Shown piece after piece: positions 52,510 to 59,486 of a stretch of 64,000 bases of DNA. Numbering within the stretch: the stretch's first letter is position 1; each line of letters begins with the position of its first letter. The stretch spans positions 1 to 64,000 of the forward strand of contig JAJDZV010000004.1 in NCBI GenBank assembly GCA_022824465.1, written 5' to 3'. The notes below the pieces were generated by a model, which saw nothing but the letters and a program-made list of their open reading frames with translations, searched no databases and was not told the DNA's origin. Origin of the DNA: Anaerolineae bacterium. Lineage in GTDB: Bacteria > Chloroflexota > Anaerolineae > Aggregatilineales > Phototrophicaceae. A program made the position numbers and the translations under genes.

Positions 52510-53889
52510 ATGAACACAAAGAATACAGAACGAGCGATGGTCCTATGGTGTCACTATGAGGTAAACGGGACAATAGGGACTTTTCCATACAGGAAAATAT
52601 CGGATGAGATACAGCGGCTTGTGCAAGTTCACGCGATAGACGATGTGAAAGTCTACCGCCTTATGCAATCAAAGATATCGAAAGCCGGTAATCGGAGGCG
52701 TTTACCAAACGGGAATGTTGTTTGGCTCAATAAAGTAGCCCCTGAACCTTGGAAGCCAACGGACAAACTGTTTTCACTTAACTTTGTACATGATTTCGGT
52801 AAGGCGTTGTTTACGGACATCTGTGGCTATTTCGCGTCCATTCCGGGGATGGATGGCAGGTGGGAAGTGAAAATCGTTGATAACGACACTCGAACAAAAT
52901 GGAGAATATCTGCCAACGAAGAAACATACGAGTTCGTATCAGAACATTGGGAGAAAATCCCTAATTCTGATCCTATGAGATTATCTATTCGCACTGCCGA
53001 GCAAGTTAAAGAATGGATACTCGACTTTTACAAATGGGAACAACGAGATCAGAAAAGCGTAAAGAAGATGTACAGTCCGCCGCGAGAAAAATGGCTGTAC
53101 ATTGAGGAACGCAGCGTTGTCCAAGAATTCTATGAAGAAAGCGAACTGGCTCAATATATTTACACATCAGATTCGCCTAAAGACGGATTCGTCAAATTAA
53201 TGTATGAGGACGATTTCCATAGAAAAGACTTCTCCACTGCTGTTGATGAAACAGCCGAGCAATTCCTTGCTCGATATGAACAATTTCACCCGCTCTTCCC
53301 TCCAAGAGATAAAGAAATCCCCAAGAGGCTTCGAGAGACACGATACATTTTAGGTGGGGAAAAATGTACAGCGAAGGACATGTGGGAAAGATGCTATAGA
53401 TCGCAAATTGACAGTCTTATACGTGGCGGGAGCGAAAATCACATTGCGGCACTTGTCCTAATGATGCCTTGTATGGAATTAGTGTATAAGCTGAAGACAG
53501 GGTGGCCCAAACAAAATTGGAGCGAAACAATGAAAATGTTCTTTCCAGCCATTGGCTTTGATGAGGATACATATCGTCAGTTGCGTGACCTGGTACGTAA
53601 CGGATTTGCCCATGACGGATTTGCTAAAGGATACGTCGGTATAAGCTCCAGACACCATACGCCGGATGAGTATATGGACAGTCAACAGGTTTTTGAGGGA
53701 ATGCGTTCCGAGGCCGGACAATTTAACCTGCTAATCATTCCCGCTTTTTTCTGGGCCAGAGTCAGAGATAGGATTGACAGCTTTTACAATTACGAACAGT
53801 GGATACCGGGATGGGAAATGCACCGAGTATTATCAATAGACCATTATGTTGAACCTCTAACTTGTGAAGAGATAACTTCGAAGGCATAA
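52510..53889 (+). CDS. Large protein with HEPN-type RNxxxH motif, AT-rich island
   Basis: A 459-residue protein of unknown family in DNA clearly more AT-rich than its neighbours (frequent AAA, GAA, ATA codons), which suggests recent acquisition. The C-terminal part (about 290-430) is helical and contains LRDLVRNGFAHDGF, with R363-N364-x3-H368: the RNxxxH motif of HEPN ribonucleases. The preceding NHIAALVLMMPCMELVYKLK fits the HEPN helix-1 pattern. The N-terminal 280 residues, with several Trp-rich strands, are unrecognised. HEPN proteins are often RNA-cleaving toxins or defence effectors; that role is inferred here. ATG 52510 is chosen, one codon after a TTG. Confidence 0.72.
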   Translation: MNTKNTERAMVLWCHYEVNGTIGTFPYRKISDEIQRLVQVHAIDDVKVYRLMQSKISKAGNRRRLPNGNVVWLNKVAPEPWKPTDKLFSLNFVHDFGKALFTDICGYFASIPGMDGRWEVKIVDNDTRTKWRISANEETYEFVSEHWEKIPNSDPMRLSIRTAEQVKEWILDFYKWEQRDQKSVKKMYSPPREKWLYIEERSVVQEFYEESELAQYIYTSDSPKDGFVKLMYEDDFHRKDFSTAVDETAEQFLARYEQFHPLFPPRDKEIPKRLRETRYILGGEKCTAKDMWERCYRSQIDSLIRGGSENHIAALVLMMPCMELVYKLKTGWPKQNWSETMKMFFPAIGFDEDTYRQLRDLVRNGFAHDGFAKGYVGISSRHHTPDEYMDSQQVFEGMRSEAGQFNLLIIPAFFWARVRDRIDSFYNYEQWIPGWEMHRVLSIDHYVEPLTCEEITSKA

Positions 53890-54005
53890 ACTGATGCGGC
53901 GGCATGCTAGACATCCACCCCCCCTTCCAGCGCGGGAAATCTTTGAAGTATGACACAATTATGGTAGCATAGTGATATATTCAATCAGCGTCGAGGCGAC
54001 AGGCA

Positions 54006-54338
54006 GTGGAAGCTACACACTTAGTTATTAGTATCGAGGGGGCGCTAGCGATTGCCGCGGCAATTGCAGGCGGCGCTTTTGGCATCTACAGAGCGTCCGC
54101 TAACGCACATGCTGAAATCAGAGAAATCCTTGCTACTCACTCGGAGAAGTTCAACACCATAAACGAACGATTCAACTCCGTAAACGAGCGGTTCAACTCT
54201 ATGAACGAGCGGTTCAACTCCTCGGACGAACGACTGAAGTCCATTGACATGAGACTAAACTCTATGGACGAGCGATTCAACTCCGTTCAAGCGCAGATAA
54301 AGGATGTTGACGACAAGGTGGACAAGCTAGGAAAATGA
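54006..54338 (+). CDS. Membrane-anchored coiled-coil protein with 7-residue repeats
   Basis: A 110-residue protein: an N-terminal hydrophobic helix (VISIEGALAIAAAIAGGAFGIY) and then a coiled coil built from six consecutive seven-residue repeats of the form NERFNSx, ending DVDDKVDKLGK. The repeat units vary (NERFNSV, NERFNSM, NERFNSS, DERLKSI, DMRLNSM, DERFNSV), so expansion is recent. The GTG start at 54006 has GAGG upstream. It overlaps the next gene by ATGA, so the two are co-translated. Similar short proteins occur near phage and toxin genes; function unknown. Confidence 0.65.
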   Translation: MEATHLVISIEGALAIAAAIAGGAFGIYRASANAHAEIREILATHSEKFNTINERFNSVNERFNSMNERFNSSDERLKSIDMRLNSMDERFNSVQAQIKDVDDKVDKLGK

Positions 54339-54523
54339 CGACAAACGACCAGACGCTGACTGAACGCATGGCTTGTGTTGAATCTTCCATCGAATCTGAG
54401 GGTCCGCATTTGGCAACGAAAGCTGATTTGGAAAAGCTGAAAAGCGATCTGACATTTAGAATCATCGTCATTTGTGGCGCCTTGCTTGGCCTCATCAAGA
54501 TTATCCCGCCCTTTCAAGTCTAG
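54335..54523 (+). CDS. Small coiled-coil protein with C-terminal membrane helix (paralogue of 51802)
   Basis: A 62-residue protein: TLTERMACVESSIESEGPHL, then ATKADLEKLKSDL, then a C-terminal membrane helix (FRIIVICGALLGLIKIIPPF). The motif HLATKADLEKLKSDL matches HVATRADLADVKTDI of the protein at 51802, and both end in a helix of similar length, so they are probably homologues. It overlaps the 54006 gene by four bases. Role unknown; a membrane partner of the HEPN-motif protein is one speculative option. Confidence 0.55.
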   Translation: MTTNDQTLTERMACVESSIESEGPHLATKADLEKLKSDLTFRIIVICGALLGLIKIIPPFQV

Positions 54524-54746
54524 TCGCTTTGGACGTGACTCCGCTTCACGCAGGCGCTCAAGCGCAACGATGCGGCGCCGGGCTTGCCGCTCTTATCCTG
54601 AATTAGCCAACGCATTCACCGCCTTGTAATACCCTGCCAAAAGCTGTCGCCATGAAGTTCGACCTTATTGACATCAGAGTCGGCGACCTGGCAGGCGAAT
54701 TCCATGACGACCGCGAGAAATCAGCGAAGTAAGGCAAAGGACGCCC

Positions 54747-56024
54747 ATGCCCAACCTCACCCACCACACCCTCCCCAACGGCCTCACCATCCTCCTCCGC
54801 GAAGCCCACAGCGCCCCCGTTATCAGCTTCTGGCTCGCCTACCGCGTCGGCAGCCGCAACGAACCCACCGGCCGAACCGGCATCTCCCACTGGGTCGAGC
54901 ACATGATGTTCAAGGGCACCGAGCAATTCCCGGCCGGCCTGCTCGACCGCGAAATCGACCGCGCCGGCGGCCAGTGGAACGCCTTCACCTCCATGGACGC
55001 CACCAAGTATTTCGAGACCCTGCCCGCCGACAAGATCGATATCGCTATGCGCGCCGAAGCCGACCGCATGGTCAACGCCATCTTCGATCCCGACGAGACC
55101 GAATCCGAGCGCACGGTCATCATCTCCGAACGACAAGGCGCCGAGAACCAGCCGACATTCTGGCTGCAGGAGGGCGTCCGAGGCAGCGCCTTCCGCGTGC
55201 ACGGTTATCATCACGAAATCATCGGCGATGAAACCGACTTGCGCGCCATGACCCGCGACGATCTCTACCAGCACTATCGCGCCCATTACTGCCCCGCCAA
55301 CGCCGCTGTCATCGCCGTCGGCGCCTTTGATACGGATGACATGCTGGCGAGAATCGAGCGATTGTACGGCGCAATTCCCGCGAGCAATACGCCTGACCTC
55401 TTCGTCCGCGCCGAACCAGCGCAGCAAGGCGAGCGCCGCATAAATGTCGAGCGCCCTGGAAAAACCGCCTTCCTCGAGCTCTCCCACCACGCCCCCGCCG
55501 CGGCACACGAAGACTGGCTGAAGCTCAAGGTGCTGGACGCCGTGCTCAGCGGCTCGAGCGGCGCTTCCGACAACAAGACCAGCCGCCTCTATCAAGCCTT
55601 GGTCAAGACCGAGATCGCCGCCGGCGTCGGCGCCTGGCTCACGCCCACCATCGACCCCTATCTCTATAGCATCCTCGTGACCCTGCGCGAAGGCCGCGCG
55701 CCCGCCGAAGCCGAAACCGTCCTGCTCGCCGAAATCGAGCGTCTGCAAACCAACGGCATCAGCGACGACGAATTGCGAAAAGCGCGCAAGCAGACCCGCG
55801 CCGCCTTCGCCTACAGCACCGAGAGCGTCACCGAACAAGCCTATTGGCTGGCGCAATCCTTCATCTTGGGCGAGGTCGATTGGTTCGACAACTACGCCGA
55901 TCGCCTGATGCGCGTCACCGCCGATGATGTGCTCGATGTGGCGCGGCGCTATCTGGTGGCGCGGCAACGCGTGGTCGGCGTCTTGCAGCCCATCGACGCG
56001 CAAGAGGAGACGACGTCCGCATGA
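54747..56024 (+). CDS. M16 family zinc peptidase, catalytic member
   Basis: A 425-residue pitrilysin-type protein. The inverted zinc motif is ISHWVEHMMFKGTEQF (H-x-x-E-H), and the downstream glutamate lies in the segment VIISERQGAENQPTF after about 75 residues, as in M16 peptidases. The C-terminal half has the TDEQ-like substrate domain with FILGEVDWFDNYADRLMRV. It starts LTHHTLPNGLTILLREAHSA. No signal peptide is present. It pairs with the overlapping next gene (ATGA), which lacks the zinc motif; such pairs form the peptidase plus a non-catalytic partner. Confidence 0.92.
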   Translation: MPNLTHHTLPNGLTILLREAHSAPVISFWLAYRVGSRNEPTGRTGISHWVEHMMFKGTEQFPAGLLDREIDRAGGQWNAFTSMDATKYFETLPADKIDIAMRAEADRMVNAIFDPDETESERTVIISERQGAENQPTFWLQEGVRGSAFRVHGYHHEIIGDETDLRAMTRDDLYQHYRAHYCPANAAVIAVGAFDTDDMLARIERLYGAIPASNTPDLFVRAEPAQQGERRINVERPGKTAFLELSHHAPAAAHEDWLKLKVLDAVLSGSSGASDNKTSRLYQALVKTEIAAGVGAWLTPTIDPYLYSILVTLREGRAPAEAETVLLAEIERLQTNGISDDELRKARKQTRAAFAYSTESVTEQAYWLAQSFILGEVDWFDNYADRLMRVTADDVLDVARRYLVARQRVVGVLQPIDAQEETTSA

Positions 56025-57316
56025 CAACCCGACGAGCGAGCATCCCAAACGCAAGCAACATTCGGCGCGAGGCGCTTGACAACGGCCTCATCATCTTGGT
56101 CTACGAAAATCCGGCCGTGCAATCCGTCAATCTGATGGGCTCGCTGCACGCCGGCGGCATCTACGAAGCGCCCGAACAAAGCGGACTATCCTCGCTAGCG
56201 GCCGGCGCCTTGATGACCGGCACTGCCAGCCGCGACTTCGACGCCATTCACGGCGCGCTCGAGGATATCGGCGCTGAGCTCAGCCTCCGCGGCCACCGCC
56301 ACAAGGTCGGCTTTTCCGGCAAGGCGCTCGCGGAAGACCTGCCGACCTTGATCGACGTCGCCAACGATGCGCTGCGCAACCCGGTCTTCCCCGCCGAGCA
56401 TATTGAACGGCTGCGCGGCGAACGCCTGACCTGGCTGCAATACAGCAGCTTCGACACCCGTTACCGCGCCGCCAAAGCCATGCGTGAGGCGCTCTATCCC
56501 GCTTGCCATCCCTACCACTACAGTACCTATGGCAGCGAAGACAGCATCTCCAATATCACAGTCGCCGACCTGGAAGCATTCCATCACCGCCATTACGGAC
56601 CGCGCGGCATGATCCTGGTCATTGTCGGCGCTGTCGACGCCGAAGCCGCCATTGAGCTGGCTGGCGCTGCCTTCGGCGGCTGGCGCGCGGCTGATCAGCC
56701 CGCAGTCTTGAGCGTCGAGGCGCCTGGCGACCGCGACAACCAACAGCGGCATTCGATCACTGTGCCCGGCAAGACCCAATCCGACATCAGCCTGGGCATC
56801 ATCGGTCCCGCGCGCGCCGCCGACGACTTCCTGCCGGCCCAATTGGCGAACAGCATCCTGGGCGAATTCGGCATGATGGGGCGCATCGGCAAGAGCGTGC
56901 GCGAAGACAAAGGCTTGGCATACTACGCCTACAGCCGGCTCGGCGGCGGGCATGGACCCGAACCCTGGACAGCCAGCGCCGGCGTCAATCCGGAGAATGT
57001 CGACCGCGCGATCACGGCAATCCTCGAAGAGATCGAGCGGCTCGCGACAGAATTGGTCTCGGATGACGACCTTGCGGATAACCAGAGCTACTTCACCGGG
57101 CGCATGCCCTTGCGCCTTGAAAGCAACGAAGGCATCGCCTCCCATATCCACAGCATGGAGAGCTTCGGGCTCGGGCTGGACTTCCTTCTCGACTATGACG
57201 GCTTGATCCGCCGAATTACGCGCGACCAGATCTTGGCGGCCGCGCGGCGCTACCTCAACGCCAAAGATATGGTCATCGCCGTCGCCGGTCCGCCGCACGA
57301 CGACGGCGCCCACTAG
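56021..57316 (+). CDS. M16 family peptidase homologue lacking the zinc motif
   Basis: A 431-residue M16 homologue. The family fold is clear (RREALDNGLIILVYENPAVQ, FHHRHYGPRGMILVIVGAV, SILGEFGMMGRIGKSVREDKGLAYYAYSRLGGG). At the position of the HxxEH motif it reads SGLSSLAAGALMTGT, with no His or Glu, so it cannot bind zinc. It should act as the non-catalytic subunit of the heterodimer with the 54747 protein, as in mitochondrial processing peptidase or the bacterial two-gene pairs. It overlaps the preceding gene by four bases. Confidence 0.9.
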   Translation: MTTRRASIPNASNIRREALDNGLIILVYENPAVQSVNLMGSLHAGGIYEAPEQSGLSSLAAGALMTGTASRDFDAIHGALEDIGAELSLRGHRHKVGFSGKALAEDLPTLIDVANDALRNPVFPAEHIERLRGERLTWLQYSSFDTRYRAAKAMREALYPACHPYHYSTYGSEDSISNITVADLEAFHHRHYGPRGMILVIVGAVDAEAAIELAGAAFGGWRAADQPAVLSVEAPGDRDNQQRHSITVPGKTQSDISLGIIGPARAADDFLPAQLANSILGEFGMMGRIGKSVREDKGLAYYAYSRLGGGHGPEPWTASAGVNPENVDRAITAILEEIERLATELVSDDDLADNQSYFTGRMPLRLESNEGIASHIHSMESFGLGLDFLLDYDGLIRRITRDQILAAARRYLNAKDMVIAVAGPPHDDGAH

Positions 57317-57328
57317 GCTAAGGTCCCC

Positions 57329-57604
57329 ATGCCAGGCGACCTGATCAAGCTGCGCAACATCGGCGCGAAAACCGCAGCCAAGCTGTCTGGCATCGGCATC
57401 ACATCGGCAGCGCAGCTGGAGGCCGTCGGCGCGCTGGAAGCCTACCGGCGCCTGCGCGCGCAGCGTGACGTGAATATCGCCATGCTATGGGCATTGCAAG
57501 GCGCGCTGCTTGGCTTGCCCTGGTATGACCTGCCGCCCGATATCAAGCAGGCGCTGCTGGACAATCTCGCGCGTGAGCCCGATGCGCCGGACGAACAATT
57601 CTAA
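57329..57604 (+). CDS. TfoX C-terminal-domain protein
   Basis: A 91-residue stand-alone TfoX C-terminal domain: LIKLRNIGAKTAAKLSGIGITSAAQLEAVGALEAYRRLR then VNIAMLWALQGALLGLPWYDL. The domain has a helix-hairpin-helix-like fold; in full TfoX (Sxy) it is joined to an N-terminal domain that activates competence genes. The N-terminal half is absent here. Its function alone is not known. It is 12 bases after the M16 gene, so it probably belongs to that operon. Confidence 0.85.
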   Translation: MPGDLIKLRNIGAKTAAKLSGIGITSAAQLEAVGALEAYRRLRAQRDVNIAMLWALQGALLGLPWYDLPPDIKQALLDNLAREPDAPDEQF

Positions 57605-57627
57605 TCTCGCGCCGCCGACGTTATAAT
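57599..57627 (+). promoter_or_regulatory. Predicted fabF promoter
   Basis: A perfect TATAAT (57622-57627) with TTCTAA 17 bases upstream (57599-57604; three of six). It overlaps the end of the preceding gene. The start near 57634 gives a leader of about 55 bases before the fabF ATG at 57689. Confidence 0.55.
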
Positions 57628-57688
57628 GGGCGGCGCTGATACGCGGCGCGCATTCAATTCGGGACGAAACAAGCAAGAGAGCTGGCTA

Positions 57689-58930
57689 ATGGGGGAAAAG
57701 CGCGTAGTCATCACCGGCATGGGGCTGGTGTGCCCGGTAGGCAACACCGTTGACGAGTCCTGGGCGAACATCCGCGCCGGCCAGTCCGGCATCGACTGGA
57801 TCAGCCTGTTTGACGCTGACCTGGTCGAGAATCGGGTCGCCGGCGAGGTCAAGAACATCGACCTCGAAGGCAAGTTCGGGCGGCGCCAGATGCGGCGCAT
57901 GGACCGCGCCCAGATGCTGGCGCTGATTGCAGCCGAAGAAGCGCTGAACGATGCCGAAATCGAAATCGGCGACGACAACAAATACGATGTCGGCGTCGTC
58001 GTCGGCTCCGGCATCGGCGGGATCGTTACGGTCGTGCAAGCGCTGCAAGGCTTCCAGGCGCGCGGACACAAGGGCGTCAGCCCGGTCATCGTGCCCGCCC
58101 TGCTGCACGACGGCATCAGCTCGCGCGTATCCATGCGCTTCGGCTTGAAGGGTCCCAACTACAACATCACCTCGGCTTGCGCCACGAGCAACAACTCCCT
58201 GGGCGACGCCGCCGATCTCATTCGCATGGGGCGCGCCAAAGTCATGGTCGCCGGCGGCAGCGAAGCTTGTATCATGCCGATGGTGATCAGCGGCTTCAAC
58301 AATATGAAAGTGCTGACCAACACCGAAGACGTGCCGGTGAAAGCCTCCCGCCCCTTTGACGCGTCTCGCGACGGCTTCGTGGCGGCCGAAGGCGCGGCGC
58401 TGATGATCCTCGAAGACCTCGAGCACGCCTTGGCGCGCGGCGTTAGAATCTACGCCGAGTTCACCGGCTATGGGCACACCTCCGACGCCTTCCACGTCAC
58501 TGCGCCCAATCCCGATGGCCTCGACGCCGCCGAAGCCATGCGGCGCGCGCTGAAAGAAGCGGGCATCTGCGCCCGGGACATCAGCTATATCAACGCGCAC
58601 GGCACGGCGACGCAGCTGAACGACAAGAGCGAGACCCTCGCCATCAAGCAGGCGCTTGGCGAAGACGCATACAGAATCCCCATCAGTTCCACCAAGTCGA
58701 TGACGGGGCATATCCTGGGCGCGACCGCCGCGGCCGAGGCGATCTTCTCGGTGAAGGCGCTGCTCGACAATTTCATCCCGCCGACCATCAATCTCGACAC
58801 CGCCGATCCGGAATGCGACCTGGATTACACGCCGAATGTCGGCGCGCCCGCCCAAATGCGGCACGTGCTCAGCAACTCTTTCGGTTTCGGCGGCCACAAT
58901 ACCGCGGTGGTCATCAGCCGTTACCAGTGA
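57689..58930 (+). CDS. fabF: 3-oxoacyl-ACP synthase II (FabF type)
   Basis: A 413-residue condensing enzyme: KRVVITGMGLVCPVGNTVDESW at the N-terminus, the active-site Cys in NITSACATSNNSLGDAADLI, and the two catalytic His in YINAHGTATQLNDKSE and SSTKSMTGHILGATAAAEAI, all intact. It elongates acyl-ACP with malonyl-ACP in fatty-acid synthesis. The ATG at 57689 is the homologous start; codons back to 57626 overlap the promoter. It is not in an acpP-fab operon; the next gene is convergent. Confidence 0.93.
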   Translation: MGEKRVVITGMGLVCPVGNTVDESWANIRAGQSGIDWISLFDADLVENRVAGEVKNIDLEGKFGRRQMRRMDRAQMLALIAAEEALNDAEIEIGDDNKYDVGVVVGSGIGGIVTVVQALQGFQARGHKGVSPVIVPALLHDGISSRVSMRFGLKGPNYNITSACATSNNSLGDAADLIRMGRAKVMVAGGSEACIMPMVISGFNNMKVLTNTEDVPVKASRPFDASRDGFVAAEGAALMILEDLEHALARGVRIYAEFTGYGHTSDAFHVTAPNPDGLDAAEAMRRALKEAGICARDISYINAHGTATQLNDKSETLAIKQALGEDAYRIPISSTKSMTGHILGATAAAEAIFSVKALLDNFIPPTINLDTADPECDLDYTPNVGAPAQMRHVLSNSFGFGGHNTAVVISRYQ

Positions 58931-58940
58931 GCATCGCCGG

Positions 58941-59453
58941 CTAGGGCGCGAGCAATTCCGCCAGGATGTCCTCAAAGGCGGAGGCAGCCAGTTGGCGCAC
59001 TTCCTCATCGCTGCGGTCCTGGATAGGGTGCGGCACATAACACGCGGCCGGGTGAAAACCGAGCGACGCGCCTTGCGCCGCCGCCGCCTCGACAAATTCG
59101 TCAGATGCGATGAACATGCCCGGAATCCCGCGCGCCTCCAAATCCGTGATGTCGTGCACACTGCACGACGTGCAAGAGCCTCAATCGGCTAGCGCCTCAA
59201 TGACCAGGTCGCATTCGCTGACGATCTGATGCTTGAGGTCGACCGGGGCGACGCGCGTGAAGGTCGGCTTCTGGTAGCGCCGCGTTTGAATGCCCAGGTC
59301 ATCCAGCTGACCGGCGAGGCAGTCGAGAAAGATATCGCCTTTCGGCTTGGAAATATCGAGCAGGGCGACGCGCTTGTTAGCCAGCGACCGGGGACGCGGC
59401 AGGCGCTCACGCTTGCCTGGCTGACGTTCGGATGTTGGGTCGAGCAATTTCAT
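58941..59453 (-). CDS. UGSC-type selenoprotein (Sec-Gly-Ser-Cys), in-frame UGA
   Basis: A 170-residue protein if the UGA at 59181-59183 is read as selenocysteine (residue 91). Before it: KRVALLDISKPKGDIFLDCL and SECDLVIEALAD. Immediately after it: GSCTSCSVHDITDLE, then FIASDEFVEAAAAQGASLG and PHPIQDRSDEEVRQLAASAF. The frame and the domain continue across the stop with no loss. RefSeq names a family 'UGSC family (seleno)protein' after the same Sec-Gly-Ser-Cys motif. ATG 59453 has AAGGAG 8 bases upstream. A 19-base perfect hairpin follows the UGA. The gene is 33 bases downstream of its thioredoxin-fold partner. Redox function is inferred; the reaction is unknown. Confidence 0.88.
59151..59169 (-). 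promoter_or_regulatory. Candidate bacterial SECIS hairpin of the UGSC gene
   Basis: On the minus strand, 11 bases after the UGA, GTCGTGCA (59162-59169) and TGCACGAC (59151-59158) form a perfect 8-bp stem around GTG. The apical loop is about 20 bases from the UGA and includes G residues. That is the distance range of bacterial SECIS elements, which lie inside the coding region. It encodes part of SCSVHD at the same time. Confidence 0.65.
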
Positions 59454-59486
59454 CAGGTCTGTCTCCTTCGACTTCCGGTTTTCGTC

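Noticed and set aside
54603..56054. A 483-codon minus-strand open frame opposite the first M16 gene
   Set aside because: Gly/Ala-rich antisense frame; the plus strand has a complete HxxEH peptidase.
57686..59161. A 491-codon minus-strand open frame opposite fabF
   Set aside because: Antisense of fabF with no recognisable domain; the true minus-strand gene in this area is the UGSC gene.
59181..59183. Reading the UGA as a true stop, giving two separate short genes
   Set aside because: The second piece has no start signal, the domain is continuous, and the residues after the UGA form the GSC part of the UGSC motif.
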